Below are positions 55,796 to 64,000 of a stretch of DNA of 64,000 bases, in pieces. Each line of letters opens with the position of its first letter. Position 1 is the stretch's first letter. The notes under the pieces are model-generated. The model had not been told where the DNA came from. It saw only the letters and a program-made list of their open reading frames with translations, and searched no databases. The position numbers and the translations under genes were made by a program. Origin of the DNA: an uncultured Roseobacter sp. (GTDB lineage Bacteria; Pseudomonadota; Alphaproteobacteria; Rhodobacterales; Rhodobacteraceae); assembly GCF_947493125.1 (NCBI RefSeq), contig NZ_CANLQB010000001.1, positions 310,001-374,000 of the forward strand, given 5' to 3'.

Positions 55796-56140
55796 GGCCC
55801 AAGCGCATCGAGGCCCGCGTGCGACGCAAAAACGTAACACTTCGTGAGCGGCCGACCAGGCCTGTCGGGTTTTCTGCAAGACCGGTGCCCGGCGAAAGGT
55901 TAACACAGCTCGGCTTGTGGACAATTTCAAGTCCTGCATCAGGCTGGAAGGCTAACCCAGCCATTCCATTCGGAAAATGCACAGATACCTTGCGGGGCGC
56001 GAACGGCGGGCCGTTGTGGATATTAACCGGCTGTTAAGATGTTGAATCATGCAAGCCCGTCGGCTGACCAGAATTCGGCTTCCGTCAAGTCAGGAAACTT
56101 CAAAAATTCCGAAAAATTATCGTTGACCCAATAGGGCAAG
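55796..56140. other. nrdJ upstream region, distal part
   Basis: No convincing gene is seen. There are two near-consensus DnaA boxes (TGTGGACAA at 55916-55924, TGTGGATAT at 56014-56022) and a CtrA-type site next to the second. A TTGACC hexamer at 56123-56128 could be the -35 box of the nrdJ promoter, but a matching -10 is not obvious. No cobalamin riboswitch core could be recognised. Confidence 0.4.
56014..56036 (+). promoter_or_regulatory. Abutting DnaA box and CtrA site upstream of nrdJ
   Basis: TGTGGATAT (8 of 9 bases of the DnaA box, read on this strand) is directly followed by TTAA-CCGGCTG-TTAA (56022-56036), an exact TTAA-N7-TTAA CtrA consensus. The two overlap by one base. Both proteins are alphaproteobacterial cell-cycle regulators, and ribonucleotide reductase genes are known DnaA or CtrA targets in some bacteria. 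Function is inferred. Confidence 0.45.
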
Positions 56141-56187
56141 ATACGTCAGTTTGTGGGAGCCGACGATGACGCTACAACATATAGTGG
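56141..56187. promoter_or_regulatory. Candidate NrdR box pair near nrdJ, 31-bp spacing
   Basis: CTACAACATATAGTGG (56172-56187) matches the NrdR consensus at 12 of 16 positions. A weaker partner, ATACGTCAGTTTGTGG (56141-56156), matches at 9. The centres are 31 bp apart, three helical turns, the standard spacing of NrdR tandem sites before ribonucleotide reductase genes. The pair lies about 200 bp before the nrdJ start. Confidence 0.5.
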
Positions 56188-56382
56188 TCAACACGCAGGG
56201 GCGGATCGACGGGACAGGGGCTGCAGACGACACATGAAGATGTGATCCCATGGCGGTGCAGGCGTTCGGCGCGGCACAGCACAGGGCAGTCGTGCCTCTG
56301 ATCCACGGCAAAGGGCTGGAGCGGTGCCGCAATGACGGCGCTGATCTGAAAACAAACATGCTGAATATGAGGCAGCGATAAA

Positions 56383-59300
56383 ATGAAGATCGAACGGAAA
56401 TTCACCAAGGCCGGGCAGGACGCATACGCTGAGCTCGATTTCGTGACCACCTCCTCCGAAATCCGCAACCCGGACGGCACCGTAGTGTTCCGGCTCGACC
56501 AGGTCGAAGTGCCCGGCTCCTGGAGCCAGGTTGCGAGCGACGTCATCGCCCAGAAGTATTTCCGCAAGGCGGGCGTTCCTTCGAAAACCCGCAAGGTGAA
56601 AGAAAAGGGCGTGCCCGACTTCCTCTGGCGTTCGGTGCCTGTGGAGGGCGCAGACATGGGAGGCGAAACTTCCTCCAAACAGGTGTTTGACCGCTTGGCA
56701 GGCGCCTGGGCCTACTGGGGCTGGAAGGGGGGCTACTTCACCTCCGAAGACGACGCGCGCGCCTATTTCGACGAAATGCGCCACATGCTCGCCTCCCAGC
56801 GTGCCGCCCCCAACAGCCCGCAGTGGTTCAACACCGGCCTGCACTGGGCCTACGGCATCGACGGCCCCGCCCAGGGCCACCACTACGTGGATTACAAAAC
56901 CGGCAAGCTCACGAAATCCAAATCCTCCTACGAGCACCCGCAACCGCACGCCTGTTTCATCCAGTCCGTCGAAGACGATCTGGTGAACGACGGCGGCATC
57001 ATGGACCTCTGGGTCCGCGAGGCGCGGCTCTTCAAATACGGCTCCGGCACCGGTACCAACTTCTCCAGCCTGCGAGCTGCGGGCGAGAGCCTCTCGGGGG
57101 GTGGCCGGTCCTCGGGTCTCATGGGCTTTCTGAAAATCGGCGACCGGGCCGCGGGCGCCATCAAATCAGGCGGGACAACCCGTCGAGCAGCGAAAATGGT
57201 GATCGTCGATGCGGACCATCCCGACATCGAGGATTTCATCAACTGGAAGGTCATCGAAGAGCAGAAAGTGGCGAGCATCGTCGCAGGCTCCAAGATGCAC
57301 GAGCAAAAGCTCAACGGTCTCTTCGAGGCGATCAAGACATGGGATGGGGCGGAGGCCGACGCCTATGATCCCGTCAAGAATGACGCGCTAAAAACAGCGA
57401 TCCGCGCGGCGAAAAAGGTCTCCATCCCAGAGACTTACGTCAAGCGCGTGCTCGACTATGCCAAGCAGGGCCATACGTCCATCGAGTTCCCGACATACGA
57501 CACCGACTGGGATTCCGAAGCCTACAACTCGGTCTCCGGCCAGAACTCGAACAACTCCATCCGGGTGACCAACGCTTTCCTGACGGCCGTCGAAAAGGAC
57601 GCCGATTGGGAGCTGATCAACCGCGTCAATGGCGAAGTCAGCAAGACCGTGAAGGCGCGTGCGCTTTGGGAGCAGATCGGCCACGCCGCCTGGGCCTGTG
57701 CCGATCCCGGCATCCAGTACCACGACACGGTCAACGACTGGCACACTTGCCCCGAAGACGGCGCCATCCGCGGCTCCAACCCCTGCTCGGAGTATATGTT
57801 CCTCGACGATACGGCCTGCAACCTGGCGTCGATGAACCTGCTAACCTTCCTCAAGGACGGCACGTTCCAGGTCGAAGACTACATGCACGCCACGCGCCTC
57901 TGGACCGTGACGCTCGAAATTTCGGTCATGATGGCGCAGTTCCCGTCGAAGGAAATCGCGCAGCGCTCCTACGACTTCCGGACACTGGGTCTGGGCTATG
58001 CCAACATCGGCGGTCTGCTGATGAACATGGGCTACTCCTATGACAGCGACGAGGGCCGCAGCCTCTGCGGGGCGCTGACTGCCATCATGACCGGCGTGAG
58101 CTATGCGACCTCCGCCGAAATGGCGGGCGAGTTGGGGCCCTTCCCGGGCTATGCAAAGAACGCGCCGCACATGCTGCGGGTCATCCGCAACCACCGCACC
58201 GCGGCGAACGGCAAAGTTGGTGGCTACGAAGACCTCTCGGTCACGCCGGTGCCGCTCGATTACAAGAACTGCCCCGATGACCGGCTGATCGAAGTCGCCC
58301 GCGGCGCCTGGGATCAGGCCTTGGAGCTGGGCGAAAAACACGGCTACCGCAACGCGCAAGTCTCGGTGATCGCACCCACCGGCACCATCGGGCTGGTGAT
58401 GGATTGCGACACCACGGGGATCGAGCCGGACTTTGCGCTCGTAAAATTCAAGAAGCTCGCCGGCGGCGGTTACTTCAAGATCATCAACCAGTCGGTGCCG
58501 GCCGCCCTCGAAAAGCTCGGCTACGGCTCGGCACAGATCGAGGAGATCGTCTCCTACGCGGTTGGTCACGGCACCATCGGCAACGCGCCGGGCATCAACC
58601 ACACCTCGCTGGCAGGCCATGGCTTCGGCCCGAACGAGCTGGCCAAGGTGGATGGCGCACTGGCCTCGGCCTTTGACATCCGCTTTGTCTTCAACCAGTG
58701 GACGCTGGGCGAGAACTTCTGCACCCAAGTGCTTGGTATTCCTGCCGAAAAGCTGAATGATCCGACGTTCGATCTGCTCCGGCACCTGGGCTTCTCGAAA
58801 GCGGACATCGACGCGGCGAACGACCATGTCTGCGGGACCATGACGCTCGAAGGCGCGCCCTTCCTCAAGGACGAGCATCTGCCGATCTTCGACTGCGCCA
58901 ACCCCTGCGGCAAGAAGGGCAAGCGCTTCCTGTCGGTCAACAGCCACATCACGATGATGGCGGCAGCGCAGAGCTTCATTTCCGGGGCGATCTCCAAGAC
59001 GATCAACATGCCGAATGATGCGACCATCGAGGACTGCCAGAAGGCCTATGAGCTCAGCTGGTCGCTGGGGGTGAAGGCCAACGCGCTCTACCGCGATGGC
59101 TCGAAACTCTCGCAACCGCTGGCGGCAGCTTTGGTCGAGGATGACGACGACGCGCAGGAGGTTCTGGAGAGCGGGTCGGCCCAGGAAAAAGCCACGGTGC
59201 TCGCCGAAAAGATCGTCGAGAAGGTGATCGTCAAGGAAATCGTCAAATCGCATCGCGAGAAAATGCCGCAACGCCGCAAGGGCTACACGCAAAAGGCCAT

Positions 59301-60036
59301 CGTCGGCGGGCACAAGGTGTATCTGCGCACCGGCGAATATGAAGACGGCAACCTCGGCGAGATTTTCATCGACATGCACAAGGAAGGCGCGGGCTTCCGG
59401 GCGATGATGAACAACTTCGCCATCGCGGTCTCGGTTGGTCTGCAATACGGGGTGCCGCTGGAGGAATTCGTCGACGCCTTCACCTTCACCAAATTCGAGC
59501 CCGCGGGCATGGTGCAGGGCAACGAGACCATCAAGAACGCGACGTCGATCCTCGATTACGTGTTCCGGGAACTCGCCGTCAGCTACCTCGACCGCACCGA
59601 TCTGGCGCATGTTCAGCCCGAGGGCCACACCTTTGACGACCTCGGTCGCGGGGAAGAGGAGGGGGTGAGCAATGTCTCCGAACTCTCCGAGACCGCGGCG
59701 ACCAAGTCCCTGGAAGTGCTGAAGCAAATCAGCTCGACGGGGTACCTGCGCAAGCGCCTGCCGCAGGAACTCGTGGTGCTGCAGGGCGGCGCCCAGGGTT
59801 TCGCGGATGAGGCGGTCGCCTTCGACGGGCTCGCCCCGGTTTCCGAAGGCAGCGTGGCGGTCGCCATGGCCACCACGGCGGTCAGCACCGGCACGGTCGA
59901 GATGGACGCGCGCACCAAGGCCAAGATGCAGGGCTACGAGGGCGAAGCCTGCGGCGAATGCGGCAACTACACACTGGTGCGCAACGGCACTTGCATGAAG
60001 TGCAACACCTGCGGCGGAACGTCTGGGTGTAGCTGA
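56383..60036 (+). CDS. nrdJ: Vitamin B12-dependent ribonucleotide reductase, class II
   Basis: NrdJ reduces ribonucleotides to deoxyribonucleotides with adenosylcobalamin and works with or without oxygen. At 1217 residues it is the long monomer-type form. Active-site segments are [42 protein letters not shown] (catalytic Cys/Glu region), [16 protein letters not shown] and [10 protein letters not shown]. The carboxy-terminal end is a cysteine-rich zinc-like tail (CGECGN, then CMKCNTCGG). No intein or intron interrupts it. The GIY-YIG gene begins 11 bp downstream. Confidence 0.96.
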   Translation: MKIERKFTKAGQDAYAELDFVTTSSEIRNPDGTVVFRLDQVEVPGSWSQVASDVIAQKYFRKAGVPSKTRKVKEKGVPDFLWRSVPVEGADMGGETSSKQVFDRLAGAWAYWGWKGGYFTSEDDARAYFDEMRHMLASQRAAPNSPQWFNTGLHWAYGIDGPAQGHHYVDYKTGKLTKSKSSYEHPQPHACFIQSVEDDLVNDGGIMDLWVREARLFKYGSGTGTNFSSLRAAGESLSGGGRSSGLMGFLKIGDRAAGAIKSGGTTRRAAKMVIVDADHPDIEDFINWKVIEEQKVASIVAGSKMHEQKLNGLFEAIKTWDGAEADAYDPVKNDALKTAIRAAKKVSIPETYVKRVLDYAKQGHTSIEFPTYDTDWDSEAYNSVSGQNSNNSIRVTNAFLTAVEKDADWELINRVNGEVSKTVKARALWEQIGHAAWACADPGIQYHDTVNDWHTCPEDGAIRGSNPCSEYMFLDDTACNLASMNLLTFLKDGTFQVEDYMHATRLWTVTLEISVMMAQFPSKEIAQRSYDFRTLGLGYANIGGLLMNMGYSYDSDEGRSLCGALTAIMTGVSYATSAEMAGELGPFPGYAKNAPHMLRVIRNHRTAANGKVGGYEDLSVTPVPLDYKNCPDDRLIEVARGAWDQALELGEKHGYRNAQVSVIAPTGTIGLVMDCDTTGIEPDFALVKFKKLAGGGYFKIINQSVPAALEKLGYGSAQIEEIVSYAVGHGTIGNAPGINHTSLAGHGFGPNELAKVDGALASAFDIRFVFNQWTLGENFCTQVLGIPAEKLNDPTFDLLRHLGFSKADIDAANDHVCGTMTLEGAPFLKDEHLPIFDCANPCGKKGKRFLSVNSHITMMAAAQSFISGAISKTINMPNDATIEDCQKAYELSWSLGVKANALYRDGSKLSQPLAAALVEDDDDAQEVLESGSAQEKATVLAEKIVEKVIVKEIVKSHREKMPQRRKGYTQKAIVGGHKVYLRTGEYEDGNLGEIFIDMHKEGAGFRAMMNNFAIAVSVGLQYGVPLEEFVDAFTFTKFEPAGMVQGNETIKNATSILDYVFRELAVSYLDRTDLAHVQPEGHTFDDLGRGEEEGVSNVSELSETAATKSLEVLKQISSTGYLRKRLPQELVVLQGGAQGFADEAVAFDGLAPVSEGSVAVAMATTAVSTGTVEMDARTKAKMQGYEGEACGECGNYTLVRNGTCMKCNTCGGTSGCS

Positions 60037-60047
60037 GGAGAGTGCTG

Positions 60048-60446
60048 ATGATACTGAGAAATACAAACGCACTATCCGAGAATTACGGAAAGTGCACGTG
60101 GACAAACTCAGCGGGTAGACAGTTTGTGTTCTCGGAGTATCCGATAGACTACAAGCCGGAGGGCGATCGTGACATCTACCTCTTTTGCGCTTGCGGGATT
60201 TTCGGCTACAGCCCGATCTACATAGGCAAGGCAACCGACTTGAACAACCGTCTGAGCGGTCATGAGCGCCGTGGCGAAGCCAAGAGACATGGCGCTACGA
60301 CGCTGCTCGTCTACTCTCCACGAGGCCTGCTGGCTGAACTGCTAGAAGACACCGAAAAGCAATTGATCCAAGAGTTTCGCCCGCCGCTTAACACCCAGCA
60401 CGCCATGGGTGGGATCTTTGGGACGAACGCGTTGGGTTGCTATTGA
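60048..60446 (+). CDS. Free-standing GIY-YIG nuclease
   Basis: This 132-residue protein consists almost only of a GIY-YIG domain: DIYLFCACG near residue 42-50, PIYIGKATDLNNRLSGH with YIG at 58-60 and Arg68, and the catalytic Glu103 in EDTEKQLIQEFRPPLN with Asn115. The ATG at 60048 has a GAGGAG ribosome site 7 bp upstream; a GTG at 60042 is less likely. It is co-transcribed with nrdJ. Base composition is visibly less GC-rich than nrdJ, which suggests transfer. It could be a repair-type nuclease or the relic of a homing endonuclease. Confidence 0.82.
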   Translation: MILRNTNALSENYGKCTWTNSAGRQFVFSEYPIDYKPEGDRDIYLFCACGIFGYSPIYIGKATDLNNRLSGHERRGEAKRHGATTLLVYSPRGLLAELLEDTEKQLIQEFRPPLNTQHAMGGIFGTNALGCY

Positions 60447-60448
60447 AA

Positions 60449-60834
60449 ACGCGTCCCTGGGGGACGTGTAGGGGTCGCGGTTCTGCCTGCGGGCAGGCCG
60501 CACCCCGACGAACACCGGGAGCGGGCGGCGATGCGGTTGCTCTTGGGACAATCGGAGCCGGACTCCGCAGAAAACGAAGTCGTTTTCAGCTCTGTCCGGT
60601 GACGCAGGAAACCTCGCGGTTTCCCACTGAATTAGAGCGGGGCAGGGTGGGACCTTGGCCTCTCTGATACCAGCCGGGCGGGAGTCCGCAGGTTTTCTTC
60701 GAAAACCCACTCTCTCCCGCTCGGTGAGACATCGAAAGATGTCTCACCGGACAAGGGGCGGGTGCGCTCGCCCCCGACGACGTTCAGGCCGCAGGCAGAA
60801 CAATACCGAGCGGTTAACATATTGAGCCTGAACG
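60449..60834 (+). ncRNA. Multi-hairpin non-coding region downstream of the GIY-YIG gene
   Basis: At least seven inverted repeats follow one another: 60449-60469, 60471-60506, 60558-60599, 60607-60624, 60678-60720, 60722-60749 (12 bp perfect with a GAAA loop) and 60781-60834 (9-bp closing stem). Two of them, at 60558 and 60678, share one design: an outer stem, an internal loop TCCGCA opposite AGCTCT or CACTCT, and an inner hairpin. The stems differ completely in sequence while the loop is kept. No reading frame runs through. A strong terminator ends the unit at 60872. It is probably transcribed with nrdJ as a structured 3' region or as a separate RNA. Confidence 0.5.
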
Positions 60835-60846
60835 GCGACACTCAAA

Positions 60847-60872
60847 GGGGCCTCCGCGGCCCCTTTTTTTTT
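60847..60872 (+). terminator. Intrinsic terminator of the nrdJ transcript
   Basis: The perfect stem GGGGCC/GGCCCC (60847-60852, 60858-60863) with loop TCCGC is followed directly by nine T (60864-60872). It is the clearest rho-independent terminator on the + strand in the window and closes the nrdJ, GIY-YIG and hairpin-array unit. Confidence 0.92.
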
Positions 60873-61036
60873 GCCCGTCAAGCGCGAGCGGCGCGGTGTC
60901 CAACGAACTCGCCCTGACGGGTCGGCGGAAGCCGAGATCGGTCTTTCTGGACAGAAATGTCAGACGCATGCGGGCCATCCTGCCGCTGGGTCTCGGGGCG
61001 TCTCGTTTCGAGATTTCACCCATACGCCGAACACTC

Positions 61037-61468
61037 ACGATCAAGAAGAGCATACTTGCACCGGGTCTGGCCACCGCCGTCGCCCTGACCTCTCAAGCCG
61101 CGCGGCGGGCAATCAACTGGCCCTTGCGATCAGTGGATACGACACCCGGTCCGATCATGACGGCACGCCGCTTCAGGGCGACAGCGGTTCAACCATTTCT
61201 GCAACGGCGCCATCTGGTATTTCAGCACCGAAGAAAACCGCGACAAAGTCGCCGCTGACCCCGCGGCCTTTGCTCCGGACTATGACGGCGCTGTTCCTGC
61301 GCGGCGAGCCAGGGCGACACGGCGCCGGGCGCCCCTGCGGGCTGGCAGGGTGTGGACGGTACGCTCTACGTCCAGGTCCCCCCGCGCGCGCAGACGCTGT
61401 GGCAGCAGGACATCCCCACCTACATCGCCTCACGCGACGAGAACCGGCCGCGCCTCCGCCCGTTCTGA
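61037..61468 (+). pseudogene. Decayed YHS-domain protein gene
   Basis: Four pieces of one protein lie in order in shifting frames. They are a signal peptide (TIKKSILAPGLATAVALTSQ, its first codon ACG where an ATG would be expected), then LALAISGYD with DGTPLQGDS, then CNGAIWYFSTEENRDKVAAD with PAAFAPDYDGA, and finally TAPGAPAGWQGVDGTLYVQV up to DIPTYIASRDENRPRLRPF and a stop at 61466. Three frameshifts are needed. The order and motifs are those of secreted YHS-domain proteins. The gene is clearly inactivated unless the sequence has errors. Confidence 0.75.
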
Positions 61469-61508
61469 AACACGAAGAGGCGAGGGGCGATACCGCTCCC
61501 CGCACCCC

Positions 61509-62021
61509 CTAAAGCAGTTCGGAGACATCGGACTTGCCCTCCAGGCCCATCTCCGTGCGCAGCCGCGCCCGCGCCCGTGCCAGCCGCGACATCACGGTGC
61601 CCGGCGGCACATTGGTCAGAACCGCCAGCGTCGCCGGGCTGGTCTCCCCCTCCATCACCAGCCGCATCAGATCGGCCTGGGCATCCGGCAACCGCTCGAT
61701 GGCCGCGGCCAGATCGGCGCAGGCCATGCGCGCCGGTGCCGTCGGGGGCACCGCCGCACTCTCCTCCTCCAGCGGGTCCGTCGGACGGTCGGACCGCCAC
61801 CGCTGGCGCGCCAGATTGCGCAGGATCGTCATCGCATAGCGGTCGATATCTTCGACCTCGACCCCCTTGCGCAAGGCCGCCCAGAGCTTCAGCGCCGTCT
61901 CCTGGGCGAGGTCGTCGGCATCGCAAGCACTGTCGCTCAGCCGCCGGGCCCGCGCGGCCAACCGCGGCAGCAAGGCGTCCAGATCGTCGGGTATGTCGGG
62001 TATATCGTGTATCGAAGACAT
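61509..62021 (-). CDS. ECF-type RNA polymerase sigma factor
   Basis: The 170-residue protein has sigma region 2 (CDADDLAQETALKLWAALRK, DRYAMTILRNLARQRWR) and region 4 (RLPDAQADLMRLVMEGETSP, NVPPGTVMSRLARARARLR), with no region 1 or 3, so it is an ECF sigma factor. No anti-sigma gene is adjacent. An EF-hand gene is divergent, 263 bp away, and could be its target or partner; that is inference. Confidence 0.9.
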   Translation of the reverse strand: MSSIHDIPDIPDDLDALLPRLAARARRLSDSACDADDLAQETALKLWAALRKGVEVEDIDRYAMTILRNLARQRWRSDRPTDPLEEESAAVPPTAPARMACADLAAAIERLPDAQADLMRLVMEGETSPATLAVLTNVPPGTVMSRLARARARLRTEMGLEGKSDVSELL

Positions 62022-62284
62022 CTCAGCCTCCTTTCCATGAGAACCGTGACCAGCATCGCAGGTCTATATGGGGGCGCCAGACGGGGGCTTTTTGCCGATT
62101 GGCCTGCGTCGGCCTTTTTCGGCGAGCAGCCGCCACCGGCCCATGTCCCAATCGGCGGGGATTGGCGCGATTGGCCCGTGCTGCGCTGCAACAGGGACGA
62201 AAGCGGGCTTTGGTGCATCTACCCTTGTGAGGCGCAGAGCAGCGCCTTGGACACTTACGTTCAAACTTAAATGGGAGTACCCAA
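62022..62284. other. Divergent gap between sigma factor and EF-hand gene
   Basis: The 263-bp gap should contain both promoters. An open frame on the + strand (62038-62270) would encode a 77-residue product but has no ribosome site and starts in the ribosome site of the sigma gene on the other strand. I see no confident -35/-10 pair. GGGAGT at 62272-62277 is the ribosome site of the EF-hand gene. Confidence 0.35.
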
Positions 62285-62521
62285 ATGAAACTGATCACCA
62301 AAACCACAGTCGCAGCCATTGCCCTGATGTCCGCTTCGGCGGCCTTCGCTCAACTGGCAGCGGATGCGAATGGCGATGGCGTTCTGACAATCGATGAGGT
62401 TCAGGCAGCATACCCGGACATCACCGCCGAGTCCTTCAGCACGATGGACCTGAACGCGGACGGCGCGCTGGATGAAGCCGAAGTGCAATCCGCACAGGAA
62501 GCTGGCCTGATGCCGGCCTAA
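62285..62521 (+). CDS. Secreted EF-hand calcium-binding protein
   Basis: The 78-residue protein has a signal peptide (about residues 1-22, ending ASAAFAQ) and two EF-hand loops, DANGDGVLTIDE (27-38) and DLNADGALDEAE (55-66), each with the five expected oxygen ligands and the final Glu. It probably binds calcium in the periplasm. It is followed by its own terminator. Confidence 0.85.
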   Translation: MKLITKTTVAAIALMSASAAFAQLAADANGDGVLTIDEVQAAYPDITAESFSTMDLNADGALDEAEVQSAQEAGLMPA

Positions 62522-62579
62522 CAGCCAGCCGGCCTGAGCAGAGCCGGATTATATTTTAGTCACAGGCGCTCAGGCTGCG

Positions 62580-62620
62580 GATGCCCGGTTTCTCCCCCAA
62601 GAGCCGGGCATCCTCTTATT
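62580..62620 (+). terminator. Terminator between EF-hand gene and the MttB gene
   Basis: A perfect 9-bp stem GATGCCCGG/CCGGGCATC (62580-62588, 62604-62612) with a 15-base loop is followed by CTCTTATT. It sits between two convergent genes and probably ends the EF-hand transcript. Confidence 0.6.
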
Positions 62621-62633
62621 CAGCGGCACCCTC

Positions 62634-64000
62634 TTACGCCGGCAGATGAATCCTGAACCGGGCCCGGATCGCGGCATCAGTTGCGGGGTCAAGCCGCGCC
62701 GCCGCCCGCTGCCCGAGGATTTCATGTTTGCGCGCTGTGGCCTTCGCCACCAGGTCGGGCTTGCCCCGTTCGTCCCACTCCTTGGGCGAGGTCCGGTCCC
62801 CGAACGCCGGATAGACGTGGTCTTGCTGCATGCGCCCCAGCGTCTGCTCGGTGCCCAGATAGTGCCCGGGGCCCCCCAGACACACCTCGCGGATCTGGTC
62901 GACCGCCAGCGTCTCTTCCGTCACCTCGATGCCGCGCACGCAACGCAGCGCCTGGCCGATGAGATCGTCGCCCAGGATCAGCGACTCGTGACAAAACCCC
63001 AGAAGCGAGGCATGCATGCCCGCCGCCTCATAGACCATGTTGAGCCCCGCAAGCCCCGCCATCACGTTGGAGCACATCTGCTCCCAGCCCGCCTGCATGT
63101 CGGGCAGCTTTGCATCCGCAATGCCTGCAGCGGCCCCACCGGGCAGGTCGTAGTATTTGTGCATCTGCGCGCAGCCCGCCGTCAGCAAGGCCTGCTCGCC
63201 CGACCCGCCCGTCATGGCGCCCGTCCGCAGGTCCAACCCGAAGGGCCAGGTGCCGAACACCGCCGGATGCCCGGGCTGCACGGCGTTGACATAGACCAGC
63301 CCGGCGAGGCACTCCGCCACCGCCTGCACGATGGCTCCGGCGACCGTGGAGGGGGCCGTCGCGCCCGCCATGCCCGCCGAGAGCAGCAGCACCGGCATCC
63401 CGCCGCAGATACAGGCCTCCATCACCTCGCAGGATTCCGTGGCGAATTTCATCGGCGGGACGACAAAGCAATTGGTGTTGCTGACAAAGGGCCGCGCGCG
63501 CCAGGCCTGTTCACCTCCCGCGATCATGTGCAAAAGCTCCAGCCCCTGCGCGACAAAGCTCGGATCGGTGAAGGAGGTGCCGATATGCTTGGTGGTGCCC
63601 GCGCAGCAGGCGTAGATGGAGTTGAGATCCATCTCCAGATTGTCAGCGATGTCACGGCACACCATCGGGCGCTGCAGGAAGTGGATGTTGTCGAGCGTGT
63701 CGGCAATCCGCGCGGCGTCATGCAGGTCCTGCACGCCGCATTCGCGATAGCTGCGCCCGTCCACCTCGACCAGATGCACGGCGGCCCCGGCGGTGCCATA
63801 GTGCACCCGCGCTCCGGAGAGCTCCATATCATGCGCCGGGTCGCGCCCCATCAGGGTGACGGTGCGGTTGGCGCGGGCGATGGTGTCCTCCACCAGGGCC
63901 CGGGGAAAGCGGATGCGTCCGTCTTCGCCCCGGACGGCCCCCGCGCCGGTCAGATACGCGATGCCGGAGGCCGGGGCATCGGCCAGGCCGATCTCCTCCA
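62634..64000 (-). CDS. Trimethylamine methyltransferase (MttB) family protein, partial
   Basis: The gene runs off the right edge; the frame stays open to base 64000, where it reads EEIGLADAPASGIAYLTGAG and then GEDGRIRFPRALVEDTIARA. MttB enzymes move methyl groups from methylamines or betaines to a corrinoid protein. Family segments visible include MVCRDIADNLEMDLNSIYAC, CICGGMPVLLLSAGMAGATA and GLAGLNMVYEAAGMHASLLG. No in-frame stop is seen, so this is a non-pyrrolysine homologue, probably acting on a quaternary amine. The corrinoid partner gene is outside the window. Confidence 0.85.
   Translation of the reverse strand, partial: EEIGLADAPASGIAYLTGAGAVRGEDGRIRFPRALVEDTIARANRTVTLMGRDPAHDMELSGARVHYGTAGAAVHLVEVDGRSYRECGVQDLHDAARIADTLDNIHFLQRPMVCRDIADNLEMDLNSIYACCAGTTKHIGTSFTDPSFVAQGLELLHMIAGGEQAWRARPFVSNTNCFVVPPMKFATESCEVMEACICGGMPVLLLSAGMAGATAPSTVAGAIVQAVAECLAGLVYVNAVQPGHPAVFGTWPFGLDLRTGAMTGGSGEQALLTAGCAQMHKYYDLPGGAAAGIADAKLPDMQAGWEQMCSNVMAGLAGLNMVYEAAGMHASLLGFCHESLILGDDLIGQALRCVRGIEVTEETLAVDQIREVCLGGPGHYLGTEQTLGRMQQDHVYPAFGDRTSPKEWDERGKPDLVAKATARKHEILGQRAAARLDPATDAAIRARFRIHLPA

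Noticed and set aside
55723-56037. 104-codon open frame on the + strand upstream of nrdJ
   Set aside because: It runs through the candidate NrdR and DnaA sites, has an unconvincing composition and no ribosome site.
56100-56382. Possible cobalamin riboswitch before the B12-dependent nrdJ
   Set aside because: The leader is long enough, but no B12-box core sequence could be found; NrdR-type sites explain regulation better. NrdJ uses B12 as cofactor and is not normally repressed by it.
60558-60749. Possible CRISPR array in the hairpin region
   Set aside because: There is no constant direct repeat with unique spacers of equal length, and no cas genes; only the loop of two hairpins is shared.
62038-62270. 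77-codon open frame on the + strand in the sigma/EF-hand gap
   Set aside because: No ribosome site; it begins at the complement of the sigma gene's own ribosome site, and no family resemblance is seen.

Overview
The window is about 64 kb of GC-rich chromosome from an alphaproteobacterium, almost certainly a member of the Rhodobacteraceae (Roseobacter group) that makes or once made bacteriochlorophyll. The main evidence is a complete LH2 antenna operon (pucBAC plus a fourth gene) behind a double PpsR/CrtJ palindrome, a gene-transfer-agent type endolysin/holin pair inside the cytochrome c maturation genes, a large B12-dependent class II ribonucleotide reductase, and a GTTC-N7-GTTC LexA box. No prophage, transposon, rRNA operon or CRISPR array is visible. 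Most genes are housekeeping genes packed into short operons.

Layout. 1-2026: end of an MlaE-type permease gene, alr and a secreted DUF1194 protein. 2191-5047: the LH2 operon. 5261-8682: dnaB, pyrE, pyrC. 8721-10784: an unrecognised protein and a glycosyltransferase. 10955-13874: a MoxR ATPase, a membrane-anchored PPC-like protein and a CoxE-like VWA protein, ending at a long nested inverted repeat facing purL. 16378-17457: a predicted small RNA and a LysR regulator divergent from a fused indolepyruvate ferredoxin oxidoreductase. 21131-28944: acyltransferase, murI, argC, ccmE, GTA endolysin and holin, ccmF, ccmH, and a PaaG-type enoyl-CoA hydratase. 28949-32317: a small unknown protein, gltA and gltX. 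32407-39929: comEC, then lexA, moeA, moaC, trpC, ung, trpD and trpG on the minus strand. 40118-52365: a YibQ-type deacetylase, a GGDEF/EAL protein, a desuccinylase-like metalloenzyme, trpE, a PpiD-like chaperone, an aminotransferase, a purine phosphoribosyltransferase, two LysE exporters and fabI. 52513-55626: pdxH, a two-domain cold-shock protein, DUF192, tRNA-Pro(UGG) and two small unknown proteins. 56383-64000: nrdJ, a GIY-YIG nuclease, a multi-hairpin non-coding region with a strong terminator, a decayed YHS-domain gene, an ECF sigma factor divergent from an EF-hand protein, and a partial MttB-family methyltransferase.

How the parts fit. The LH2 genes sit between alr and dnaB, so light or redox control of antenna synthesis is embedded in a housekeeping locus. 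The tryptophan pathway is split: trpG, trpD and trpC are in one cluster that runs on through molybdenum cofactor genes to lexA, and trpE is in a second cluster. The ccm genes carry a two-gene lysis cassette of the kind used to release gene transfer agents. The nrdJ upstream region carries candidate NrdR, DnaA and CtrA sites, which suggests control by nucleotide state and cell cycle.

The least explained parts are the hairpin array at 60449-60872, the small RNA at 16378-16462, the 26-residue WPM repeats in the fourth puc gene, the nested inverted repeat at 13948-14105, and the free-standing GIY-YIG nuclease behind nrdJ. All functional assignments come from reading motifs and context; no searches were run.
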